A DNA stretch of 64,000 nucleotides, taken from positions 186,001-250,000 of the forward strand of contig JAWLBB010000004.1 in NCBI GenBank assembly GCA_041395105.1. The letters run 5' to 3'. The notes under the pieces are model-generated. The model did no database searches, was not told the DNA's origin, and worked only from the letters and a program-made list of their open reading frames with translations. This stretch comes from Opitutaceae bacterium (GTDB lineage: Bacteria > Verrucomicrobiota > Verrucomicrobiia > Opitutales > Opitutaceae). Below are positions 52,112-59,704 of the stretch, in pieces (positions within the stretch are counted from its first letter, which is position 1; every line of letters begins with the position of its first letter). A program made the position numbers and the translations under genes.

Positions 52112-52675
52112 TCAAAAGAACATGGTTGAATCCTCTTCTGTTTTTTCAAGGTCTATCATCGTATGTAGACTACCGGTCCACCAACCATTCGCCTTTCCAA
52201 AATCCTCTTCGACCTTGAGACCTGCGGTGAACCATCGGATTGTTTCATCGGGCTGAATCGTAACAGTGTAGCGCGCAAATTCGGTAGTTTCGCCGGGATG
52301 CAAGACCATTGGATCAAATCGTAACGGTGAGGGAATGATACGCCTGTTGGCGATCCTATGCTCTCCTACGATGTAAGAAACTCCTCGTTGATCCATTCCC
52401 TCTGACCAACAACAGGGGGACCCATCGTATGATCGTGTTGGGATAGTAACGTCTTTGTTGCCAACGTTGGTCACAGTGATTAAGAACATGAATACGGTGT
52501 CCACTTCGTCAAGGGGGCTTGGTCTGGTAGAATAGTCTACATCGAGAACGAGAAACTCGTCATCGATTGTTGTTGAAGCACCTACCCGCTGCGTACTTTC
52601 GTTAGCTCCTTCGGGGTCTGAGCATCCGAACGTCAATAGTACGAACGTAGTAATCAATATGCGAAATCCATTCAT
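52112..52675 (-). CDS. cassette 1 protein, lipoprotein (187 aa)
   Basis: The first cassette of the array. It has a lipoprotein signal (FRILITTFVLLTFGC) and an Ig-like or transglutaminase-like beta-sandwich (FLVLDVDYSTRPSPLDEVD, VFMFLITVTNVGNKDVTIPT, LHPGETTEFARYTVTIQPDE). The start codon abuts the cassette box ATCGAAC at 52676, which matches its own attC box GTTCGAT. Function unknown. Confidence 0.65.
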   Translation of the reverse strand: MNGFRILITTFVLLTFGCSDPEGANESTQRVGASTTIDDEFLVLDVDYSTRPSPLDEVDTVFMFLITVTNVGNKDVTIPTRSYDGSPCCWSEGMDQRGVSYIVGEHRIANRRIIPSPLRFDPMVLHPGETTEFARYTVTIQPDETIRWFTAGLKVEEDFGKANGWWTGSLHTMIDLEKTEEDSTMFF

Positions 52676-53034
52676 ATCGAACAGTGTTATTGAGCGTAAC
52701 TCAGTTACGCATATCAGGAAATCCCAACTTGTTTCGCAGGCTGGCGAGATCGAAGAATTGGTATTTCATAACCCCTTTTAGAAGAAAACATTAAAGCAGT
52801 CCAACTCAAATCCTGCGCTTCTGGGTTTCGCATTTCGGGCAACTTACCAATTCCCAAAAACCGTAACTCCACTTCCCAAAATCTCAAGAAGGGCTTCGGC
52901 ACGGTGGTTGGCCCTCACTGGGCTTCAACTCCATCTTCCGATTCGACGTCGCGCCAGCGGGGCGAATGGCAAGCTCGTCGATGGCAACGCCGACTGACTT
53001 TGCCAGGGGAAAACTCCAGGGCGACGATTGTTGG

Positions 53035-53103
53035 CCGAAGGGCTCGGTCGCTTCCTGCGGTAAGCTATTCGCACGTGTCCTCGGAAGCGACCGAGCCCTT
53101 CGG
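53035..53103. repeat. perfect 21-bp inverted repeat (27-base loop)
   Basis: CCGAAGGGCTCGGTCGCTTC(C) at 53035-53055 is perfectly inverted at 53083-53103. It lies 18 bases from the right arm-type repeat, between array and attR. It lacks attC boxes. Confidence 0.7.
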
Positions 53104-53120
53104 GCGTCGTCTCGGGAAGC

Positions 53121-53142
53121 GGACACCAAAACGGACACCAAA
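53121..53142 (+). repeat. arm-type repeat, right end of element
   Basis: Two tandem GGACACCAAAA-like units, same orientation as and one base different from 43483-43504. Likely integrase arm sites. Confidence 0.55.
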
Positions 53143-53237
53143 CCGCTCGAATAGGTAGTTCGGGAGTAGACGGAGTTTAGGCTTGGTTCCCTATGAAAAT
53201 CTGGCAATTTGGGGTAGCAACTGACGCGAAATCTGGC

Positions 53238-53258
53238 CGATTCCGGCCCGCGCCTCCA
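53238..53258 (+). repeat. attR: 21-bp copy of tRNA-Cys 3' end
   Basis: Exact copy of 43413-43433. Only the 3' end of the tRNA is present here, so the functional gene is the one at 43359 and this copy marks the far end of the element. Confidence 0.9.
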
Positions 53259-53343
53259 CGTTTTCGTTTGCGCGGGGCGTTCGTGCGGCACGCTTGCCTT
53301 CGGGCTCGACGGGGTCATCATCCCGACATCCTCGCCTGCTCGT

Positions 53344-53811
53344 ATGCACCTGACTCTGGAATCCGCCATTGCCTTCATCAATGCCTCGCTGGCGCCCGCT
53401 GTTCTCTTCACCGGGGTGGGGCTGCTGCTGGCGGGGCTGCAGGCCAAGTACAGCACGATTGTCTCGGTCATCCGGTCCCTCAACCGGGAAAGGCGCGAAC
53501 TCGAGTCCGCAGCCGAAGGGGCCAGGTCGGAGCGATTGGCGACCCTCGGCGAGCAGATCCACTCGCTGATGCGGCGGGCCAAGCTGGTCCGCAATTCGAT
53601 CTGCTCCTTCTACCTGACCATCTTCTTCCTGGTCGGTTCGTCCATCCTGATCGGATTGCGCGTGCTGGCCATCGGGGTCCCCATCGCGGTCATCTTCGTG
53701 TTTTTCGGGGTGGCCCTGGCCGTGCTCTTTGCGGGGATCGCCTTTGCGACCCGGGAGGCGCTCCTTTCCTATCACATCGTGAAAGTGGAGGTGAAACAGT
53801 GGACAGCCTAG
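53344..53811 (+). CDS. DUF2721 family membrane protein (first of two)
   Basis: A 155-aa protein of the DUF2721 family with three hydrophobic segments: INASLAPAVLFTGVGLLLAGL, SICSFYLTIFFLVGSSILIGL and VPIAVIFVFFGVALAVLFAGI. The cytoplasmic loop YSTIVSVIRSLNRERREL carries the conserved RxxxRxL-like pattern. It overlaps the next, homologous gene by 13 bases. Start at ATG 53344; this is the original chromosomal neighbour of tRNA-Cys before the element inserted. Function of the family unknown. Confidence 0.82.
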   Translation: MHLTLESAIAFINASLAPAVLFTGVGLLLAGLQAKYSTIVSVIRSLNRERRELESAAEGARSERLATLGEQIHSLMRRAKLVRNSICSFYLTIFFLVGSSILIGLRVLAIGVPIAVIFVFFGVALAVLFAGIAFATREALLSYHIVKVEVKQWTA

Positions 53812-54287
53812 GCGACAATTTCCTGGTCGACTTCGCGACCATCCTCACCCCGTTCATGTTGATGAGTTCGTGCGCCACCCTCGTCTGGGGCATCCAGAAC
53901 CGATACAGCCGGGTGGTTCAGTCGATTCGGGCGCTCTCCGAGGAACGTCGTTCCTCACGGCGCTCCGATGAACACTTTGTCTTGGGAAGGCAGATCGAGA
54001 TCCTCCGCCGCCGGGCCCGCTGGCTGCGCAATGGGGTGTTCGGACATTACCTGGCCATGGGCTGTTTTCTGATCACTTCGATTCTGCTCTCACTGACCCT
54101 CTTTACTTCGTGGGTGCCCGCGGCGGCCGTGGTGATCGCTTTCTTCACCGGTCTGGTCCTTGTCTGCTGGACAGTCGGTAACACCATCTTCGATACGATG
54201 AAGAGTTTTGACGCGGTCGGCGAGGAGTTGAAGGAGCGGGTGCTGGCGCGGGTGGTTTATCGGGGGCATGCCGGCGTCGAGTCGTGA
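53799..54287 (+). CDS. DUF2721 family membrane protein (second of two)
   Basis: A 162-aa paralogue of the preceding gene, starting at GTG 53799 (MDSLGDNFLVDFATIL). It shows the same layout: helix at ILTPFMLMSSCATLVWGIQ, basic loop YSRVVQSIRALSEERRSS, and helices at LAMGCFLITSILLSLTLF and AAVVIAFFTGLVLVCWTV. The overlap with its partner implies coupled translation and a hetero-oligomeric complex. The 248 bases after it hold only a dispersed repeat and the polA-fragment terminator. Confidence 0.82.
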   Translation: MDSLGDNFLVDFATILTPFMLMSSCATLVWGIQNRYSRVVQSIRALSEERRSSRRSDEHFVLGRQIEILRRRARWLRNGVFGHYLAMGCFLITSILLSLTLFTSWVPAAAVVIAFFTGLVLVCWTVGNTIFDTMKSFDAVGEELKERVLARVVYRGHAGVES

Positions 54288-54434
54288 GGCGGGTTTGGGG
54301 GATTGAGTTGCCCGCGAATCTTCACGAATCGGCATGAATGGATAGAGGGAGGACGTGGCGAGCAAAGCCCCTGCAGTTGATGGAGGCTTTGGAGACAAGG
54401 ATCTGTAGCCTCGATCCGGAGCTGCCTGGACAGG

Positions 54435-54457
54435 AATCGAGGCATAAAGCCTCTCCT
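54435..54457. repeat. dispersed palindromic repeat, copy 2
   Basis: Differs from 20757-20779 by one base (GAGGC-ATAAA-GCCTC). Confidence 0.6.
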
Positions 54458-54493
54458 ACCCAACCCGTCAGATCATGCATGTCCGTCCGCCCC

Positions 54494-54535
54494 AAAAAAA
54501 CTGGAGCGATACCAGACCGGGTATACCTGAATCGC

Positions 54536-54537
<2 letters not shown>
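54494..54537 (-). terminator. intrinsic terminator of the polA fragment
   Basis: On the minus strand GAGCGAT pairs with ATCGCTC around an ACC/GGT inner stem, followed by CCAG and seven T. It immediately follows (and touches) the polA stop codon. Confidence 0.8.
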
Positions 54538-54826
<289 letters not shown>

Positions 54827-54891
54827 ATATGGGTCAGGTCTGCACCGGAATCTGGAATTTCGACCTCATATGAGTGATGACTCGGGTGCAA

Positions 54892-56487
54892 TCAGGGCGG
54901 AAGTGGGGATGGGTTATTTGACGATCGAAGCATCCATTCGATCTGCATACCATCCTGTTCTCGTGAAACTTGAGCATCGAGGATGGCGTTGAGGCGCGAG
55001 GACTCCTTTCCCCCGCGGTAGAATTCCGCTATGACAATCGTATCGCTGCGTTCGCTTGTTTGTCTTTGTCTTCGGAGATAATTGCGAAGGTCCTCCATTG
55101 TGGACACCCGATAGGGATCCATCTGTTCGCGGGCAAAGCTGACGGCGGTTGCGCCCGGAGCAAACAGCTTGTTGACGTTGCGCTGAAACCACGAGTTTGT
55201 TTCGGCTCCGGCGATGATTTGGAAGCCGCCCACCGGTCCCGAGTCGTTGGGCATGAATGTGAGTAGAGCCTTGTCATCCGGAAGGACGCCGACTGTGGCG
55301 GAGAGTGTCTTGGACGTCTCTGCAAACTGCTTTGCCATTGATTGACCAGACAGAAAGCGCAGAAAATCAATCGCGACATCCGGATGCCTGCTGGACCGGA
55401 CCACGCCGAAGATGCCATTGAGCTGGCCGTCGAGTTCGTTGCGGTGAGCGGCTGCCGTGGTAGGGAACTCGGGATCCCGTTCGTCTGGAATGGGAAGAGG
55501 TCCCACGACAAAAGGGAAGTTGCATTCCTGCTGAAGCAGATAGTAGTCCCAGCTTCCGGTCACCATGGCGAGCGCACGGCGCTGGCTGAAATACATCGCG
55601 GCATCTTCGCGGCGGAGTTGAAGAAATCCCGGCTGCATCCAGCGGCCCATCATCTGGTAGATCCTAAGTGACTCGATGATCGGGGGTGAATCCAGGCTCC
55701 ACGCACCGGCGACATACGAGGCACCGACACGGCTCGCATCGACCCGGAGCAAGTCTTGAACATCGAGTTTGCGTGCAATCTGGGTTGTCATAGCCTGCTG
55801 CAGATTCAGGGCGAGATACAGGCCGTAGTCTCCGGATCCTGCAATCGGCAGTATTGTTTGGTTGGTGCTGACGGCATAGGCTTCGGTCTTCTCGGCGATC
55901 CGACGGAATTCCGCAAAAGATTCAGGAGGCCTGCGTGATCCGCTCACGGTCTCAAGCAGATCCGCGTTGTAAAACATCCGCAGGTTCATCTGCATGGTCG
56001 GGATGCCGAAAATCTCCTGCAGGGACGGGTAAAGGATGTTAGTGCCGGTCAGACCGTCGAGAAAGGTGTTTCTCCAGGCAAGGCCCGCCAAGGGAGTCCC
56101 TACATTATAGGGATTCGGCTCCTCCACGAGGGCGGCGAGCGGGAGAAAGTAGCGCGAAACGATTTCGTCATTCGTTCCGCGGCCCAACTGAACGATGTCC
56201 GGCGCCGTTTCGCCGACCAGCTGGGTTTGCTGCCAGGTTGGCCAGACCCGCAAGGGTATTGCCATCTGTTCGATGCGGACCCCTGGGTGGTCCGCCTCGT
56301 ACTGTGCGATGATCGAATCGTAGGCCTCGCGCATGCCGGCCTGCAGGTTCCAGTGGGCGAAGCGGACGACAATGCCTGAGTCGGAAGGGAATACGGTATT
56401 GTCACGGTTGAGAATTCGCCAGCCTGCGAGTGCGTAGATACTCGCGAGGATCAGGACTCCGAAGATTGTGGGTTTCCATCTTTTCAT
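54892..56487 (-). CDS. extracellular solute-binding protein family 1 (sugar ABC transporter)
   Basis: A 531-aa substrate-binding protein with an N-terminal membrane anchor or signal (PTIFGVLILASIYALAGWRIL). The mature part has the type 1 SBP pattern: IVVRFAHWNLQAGMREAYDS, TAPDIVQLGRGTNDEIVSRY, GIPTMQMNLRMFYNADLLE and AMVTGSWDYYLLQQE. It is larger than usual and has no adjacent permease or ATPase gene, so it may serve an uptake system encoded beyond the window or act as a sensor. It is the last gene of the catabolic operon and overlaps the preceding gene by four bases. Confidence 0.85.
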   Translation of the reverse strand: MKRWKPTIFGVLILASIYALAGWRILNRDNTVFPSDSGIVVRFAHWNLQAGMREAYDSIIAQYEADHPGVRIEQMAIPLRVWPTWQQTQLVGETAPDIVQLGRGTNDEIVSRYFLPLAALVEEPNPYNVGTPLAGLAWRNTFLDGLTGTNILYPSLQEIFGIPTMQMNLRMFYNADLLETVSGSRRPPESFAEFRRIAEKTEAYAVSTNQTILPIAGSGDYGLYLALNLQQAMTTQIARKLDVQDLLRVDASRVGASYVAGAWSLDSPPIIESLRIYQMMGRWMQPGFLQLRREDAAMYFSQRRALAMVTGSWDYYLLQQECNFPFVVGPLPIPDERDPEFPTTAAAHRNELDGQLNGIFGVVRSSRHPDVAIDFLRFLSGQSMAKQFAETSKTLSATVGVLPDDKALLTFMPNDSGPVGGFQIIAGAETNSWFQRNVNKLFAPGATAVSFAREQMDPYRVSTMEDLRNYLRRQRQTSERSDTIVIAEFYRGGKESSRLNAILDAQVSREQDGMQIEWMLRSSNNPSPLPP

Positions 56488-57323
56488 TTTGGCTGCTCTC
56501 CGCTGATCCGCTCCAGTTCCTTCCGTGCGGTCCAGGCTCGGACATCCCGCGGGTTTTCTTTGAGAAAGAGCCGAAGGAAACGAATTGCGTCATCCTTTGC
56601 TCCGCAATCGATGGAGAGGAGAGCAGCGCTGATCGCGGTGTCGGCGCGACCACGATCGCTGCGGATCCCGTGGTGGAGAGCCATCTTGAGGTGAGCCAAA
56701 GCATCGGATTTTGGTTGATCGAATGCCAGGCAGGCCCGGCCGACGACAAGATGGAATTGAGCGCGGGCGGAAGGGGTCAGCAGGTAGGCAGCTCGTGATT
56801 CTGCAGTCGCCACGCGCGTCGCGGCGGGATCGGTGGCGTCCGGCGCGTAAAGGTCGAGCATCACCAGATTCAAGATGGCAAGTTGAGCAAGAGGATGAGG
56901 TGAACGAAGCTCGGCCAGGGCGGTGAAGTGGCGACGGGCGGTCTCCAAATCCGCTGGCTGTTGATGAATGGCTGCGATGCGGCCGAGAAGGTAGGTGGCA
57001 GCGATTCCGATATCATCGCGTGAATTCTGATCTTCCAGCGCCATTAACGTATGGACTGCCGCTGTCAGGTTTCTCCTGGTCTTGGGTTGTGCGTTGATCA
57101 GTGAAGCCGCCTCTCCGAGCGCGGCTTCTCGATCTTTAGGATTCAATTCGCTGAGGTTTGAGAATGCCTCACGTGCTTCGTTGAACTTATATTCGGCAGC
57201 GAGTTTCCATTCCTCCATCCTTGTGGAACCTGAATCCGCACCCAAAGTCGCGCGGACCGCAGCAAATACGAAGACTGCAGAAACGGCGAACGGGCGAGGT
57301 GGGAGGTTCTTCCGGAATTTCAC
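56484..57323 (-). CDS. exported TPR-like repeat protein
   Basis: A 279-aa protein. GTG 57323 was chosen because a strong AGGAGG ribosome-binding site precedes it and a signal peptide follows (FAVSAVFVFAAVRATLGADS); an in-frame ATG at 57464 would overlap the transporter gene. The rest is helical tetratricopeptide-like repeats (EEWKLAAEYKFNEAREAFSN, LETARRHFTALAELRSPHPL, AIRFLRLFLKENPRDVRAWT). It probably scaffolds or assists the solute-binding protein it overlaps; that is inference. Confidence 0.75.
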   Translation of the reverse strand: MKFRKNLPPRPFAVSAVFVFAAVRATLGADSGSTRMEEWKLAAEYKFNEAREAFSNLSELNPKDREAALGEAASLINAQPKTRRNLTAAVHTLMALEDQNSRDDIGIAATYLLGRIAAIHQQPADLETARRHFTALAELRSPHPLAQLAILNLVMLDLYAPDATDPAATRVATAESRAAYLLTPSARAQFHLVVGRACLAFDQPKSDALAHLKMALHHGIRSDRGRADTAISAALLSIDCGAKDDAIRFLRLFLKENPRDVRAWTARKELERISGEQPK

Positions 57324-57414
57324 GCAGAATTCTCCTCCTGAAAGTGGGCCAGAAGTTTTGGCGGCGCTCCGTATGACGATTGTGAGAATGCGGTTGGTGA
57401 AGACCGTCGGCAAG

Positions 57415-58821
57415 TCAGATGTTTTGCGTCCTGCATTCGATGAGACGAACCTGGATCTGTTCAATGCATTGCTTTGTCAGAGGGTAATTGCGCAGGAGTA
57501 TCAATCCCAGAAAGGTGCCAACGGCAGGAATGATGCAGAACAGAAGACGCATCCAGAGCACGGTTCCAGGTGGCTGGTCGGCTCCGAGATTCGCATCAAA
57601 TCCGGTGACGCTGAGAACGAGACCGGCGAAGATGAAAGAGAGCGAAATGCCCATCTTGGTGATCCAGGCATTGGCTGCAGAGATGAGTCCCTCCCTTCGT
57701 CGTCCATTCAATGACTCATCGTAGTCAACAATATCTGCGGTCATCGAGTTGACTAGTACGAGATAGGCGGCCAGACCAGGTGCCTGCAGCAGAGCTGTCG
57801 TAAGTTGGAGGTAGGGGAGAGTCGGCGTGTAGAGCACAAATTTGAGCACAGCTGAAAATGAAACCATGCCGAGCGCGATCATCATCGTCCGATGTTTGCC
57901 GACACGGTGTGCGACCCACATGACACCTGGTATGGAGAACATAGCGATTACATTAAAGGTTGTTCCCCAGATTCCCATCATTGTGGCGGCTGCAACTTTG
58001 TTCCCGCCAAAGACGTGGTAAATATTGATGTATAGACCTAGGCTGGAGACAGTGGAGAGTGAGGTCATGGTGACTAGGCATGCGGCGGAAAACCTTAGCA
58101 GCACGCGGTTGCTCAACACGACCTTCATGGCCTTATGGAAAGGCTCGCGGTCCCGGATTACTGCGGCGGTATTGCCCCGAGGTGGCTCCTTGAGCAGCAG
58201 AGCCGGGATGAGGCAGGCAATGATGATAATGGAACCGCATATACAGCCGACAACGCGGGCGCCTTGCAGAACGTCCTGAAATACCGCAAGTTGCGTCAAT
58301 GGATAGAGCCAGCCGCCGCCGAATCCTACGATCTTGTTGGCCACCCCGACATAGCCGAAAAGGCTTGTGCGCTCCTCATAGGAGCCCGCCATTTCGATCC
58401 CGAGTGCATTCCACGGGACACCGAATAGCGTCAAGCCGGTATAGAATGCGAGAATGGCGAAGAGAAAGTATCCGAAGTAGAATGACTGGTCTGCTTCGCG
58501 CGGCAGCCACCACATGGCGGCGAAACTCACGCCCATCAGGATCGCTCCCGCAATCATGAACGGACGCCGCCGACCCCAGCGGGTCTCCGCATTATCGGAA
58601 ATATTGCCCACCAGCGGATCGGTCACGGCATCCCACAGCCGCGCAGTCGCAAGAATGATTCCGATCAGAACCGGGTTCATCCCGAGCGCCAGATTGAAAA
58701 TCGGATTGGCCAAGTAGTGCGGTGCGGTGTTGGCGAATTGCTGTAGTCCTCCGCCGATCGAGAATACGAGCTTGTCCCGCAACGTTACGGCGGGCGGGAT
58801 GTCAGGCGAAGGGGCAGGCAT
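57415..58821 (-). CDS. GPH-type sugar/cation symporter (MFS)
   Basis: A 468-aa twelve-helix transporter of the glycoside-pentoside-hexuronide family. Start at ATG 58821 (MPAPSPDIPPAVTLRDKLVF); a start 22 codons earlier is less likely since it overlaps the aldolase stop. Motifs ARLWDAVTDPLVGNISDNAETRWGRRRPFM (the family cation-binding helix and loop) and DIVDYDESLNGRRREGLISA in the later loop are both diagnostic. Likely the uptake route for the sugar or polyol used by this operon. Confidence 0.9.
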   Translation of the reverse strand: MPAPSPDIPPAVTLRDKLVFSIGGGLQQFANTAPHYLANPIFNLALGMNPVLIGIILATARLWDAVTDPLVGNISDNAETRWGRRRPFMIAGAILMGVSFAAMWWLPREADQSFYFGYFLFAILAFYTGLTLFGVPWNALGIEMAGSYEERTSLFGYVGVANKIVGFGGGWLYPLTQLAVFQDVLQGARVVGCICGSIIIIACLIPALLLKEPPRGNTAAVIRDREPFHKAMKVVLSNRVLLRFSAACLVTMTSLSTVSSLGLYINIYHVFGGNKVAAATMMGIWGTTFNVIAMFSIPGVMWVAHRVGKHRTMMIALGMVSFSAVLKFVLYTPTLPYLQLTTALLQAPGLAAYLVLVNSMTADIVDYDESLNGRRREGLISAANAWITKMGISLSFIFAGLVLSVTGFDANLGADQPPGTVLWMRLLFCIIPAVGTFLGLILLRNYPLTKQCIEQIQVRLIECRTQNI

Positions 58822-58855
58822 CCGGGATAATCGAAGGTTCGGGATAGTCGCGAGT

Positions 58856-59704
58856 TCAGGCGCCTGTTTGGTATATGGCCATCGCACGTTCCGCGTCAGC
58901 GCCGTCGTGTATCATGGCCATGAAGGCGGCGACGATACGGGCTGGGTTCGGATGCTGGTAGATGTTGCGGCCATAGACGAGACCATGCGCACCCTGGGCC
59001 AGGAAGGCCGCAGCTTCCTGAAACACGGTTTCGAGCGGTTTCTTCCCCCCCCCACGCACCAGGACTGGGCAACGAGCGGACTGGACAACTTCGTGATAAT
59101 CTTCCGCACGATCAGTTGGGTCCGCCTTGATAACGTCTGCGCCGAGTTCTCGGGCTTGGCGGACAAGAGGGACGATCAGCTCTTTGTTCCCGTCAACCTG
59201 ATAACCGCCTTTCTCTTCGTTCGACTTGAGGACGAGCGGCTCGATCATGAGCGGCATGCCGTAGGTGTCGCAGACGGCGCGAAGTCGGGCTGCGTTCAGT
59301 GCAGTCTGGCGATGGAGGTCTGGTTCACCGGGCATGAGCAGGAGATTGCAGACCACACAGGCGGCATCCATTTTGAGGGCTCCGATGATCGGCTCGTCCC
59401 AGTGCGCAAGTTGGTTGAACATGACACGGTGGGTCTTGTTGTTATAGAGATTGCCGACGTCTGTCCGGAGCACGAGGGCCGGCTTGCGCGCCCCGGGAAT
59501 CGACTGCAGGACGTCAGCTTGACCGATATTCATCTGCATCGCGTCGGGGCCGGCGTCGACCAGAGACCGAACAACGGCGGGCATGTCTTCCAGACCCGCA
59601 AGAAACGAGTGCTCGTTGAAGACTCCATGGTCTATGGCGACGTCGAGGCATCGACCGTCAGCGCCGAGGAAGCGATTGAGGCGTACTTTGTGGGCGTTAT
59701 ACAT
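58856..59704 (-). CDS. class I aldolase, DhnA/FbaB/LsrF family
   Basis: A TIM-barrel Schiff-base aldolase of about 282 aa. FLGADGRCLDVAIDHGVFNE is the family N-terminal motif, the probable Schiff-base Lys is in GADVIKADPTDRAEDY, and LVRGGGKKPLE plus GLVYGRNIYQHPNP form the phosphate-binding end. Start set at ATG 59704, giving an ATGTATAA overlap with the GlpD-like stop; ATG 59734 is an alternative. It probably cleaves a phosphorylated ketose made by the operon's dehydrogenases. Confidence 0.87.
   Translation of the reverse strand: MYNAHKVRLNRFLGADGRCLDVAIDHGVFNEHSFLAGLEDMPAVVRSLVDAGPDAMQMNIGQADVLQSIPGARKPALVLRTDVGNLYNNKTHRVMFNQLAHWDEPIIGALKMDAACVVCNLLLMPGEPDLHRQTALNAARLRAVCDTYGMPLMIEPLVLKSNEEKGGYQVDGNKELIVPLVRQARELGADVIKADPTDRAEDYHEVVQSARCPVLVRGGGKKPLETVFQEAAAFLAQGAHGLVYGRNIYQHPNPARIVAAFMAMIHDGADAERAMAIYQTGA

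Larger units (their letters stand above)
46255..52682 (-). other. integron cassette array lacking intI (CALIN), 11 cassettes, 10 attC sites
   Basis: All twelve genes point the same way (minus strand) and each junction carries a 58-70 base attC-like hairpin bounded by RYYYAAC and GTTRRRY-like boxes. For nine complete cassettes the box at the cassette start is exactly complementary to the box of its own attC: GCCGAAC/GTTCGGC twice, ACCCAAC/GTTGGGT twice, ATCGAAC/GTTCGAT twice, GCATAAC/GTTATGC once and GCCCAAC/GTTGGGC twice. This is required if each cassette was once a circle. The first cassette ends at 52676-52682; the last has lost its attC. No integron integrase is present. Confidence 0.88.
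52676..53237. other. right end of the element: array boundary, no gene
   Basis: The array stops at box ATCGAAC (52676). A 17-base palindrome GCGTAAC-TCA-GTTACGC (52694-52710), made of two core-like 7-mers, lies beside it. On the minus strand an ATG at 52769 opens only 22 codons (MKYQFFDLASLRNK...). The rest has no convincing gene but carries a perfect 21-bp hairpin (53035-53103) and arm-type repeats. If an attI and intI once stood here, they are gone. Confidence 0.6.
43413..53258. mobile_element. tRNA-Cys-integrated element (~9.8 kb) carrying a gene-cassette array
   Basis: Bounded by exact 21-bp repeats of the tRNA-Cys 3' end, with a tyrosine recombinase gene directly next to the tRNA. Paired 22-base arm-type repeats (GGACAYCAAAAC then GGACACCAAA) lie inside each end (43483-43504 and 53121-53142). 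The left 2.5 kb encodes integrase, a small HTH-like protein, an HUH Rep and one small protein. The right 6.4 kb is an integron cassette array without integrase. No conjugation genes are present, so movement would need help in trans or replication through Rep. Confidence 0.88.

Noticed and set aside
53035..53103. 21-bp hairpin as a final attC
   Set aside because: No core boxes; arms are perfect, whereas attC arms are imperfect.
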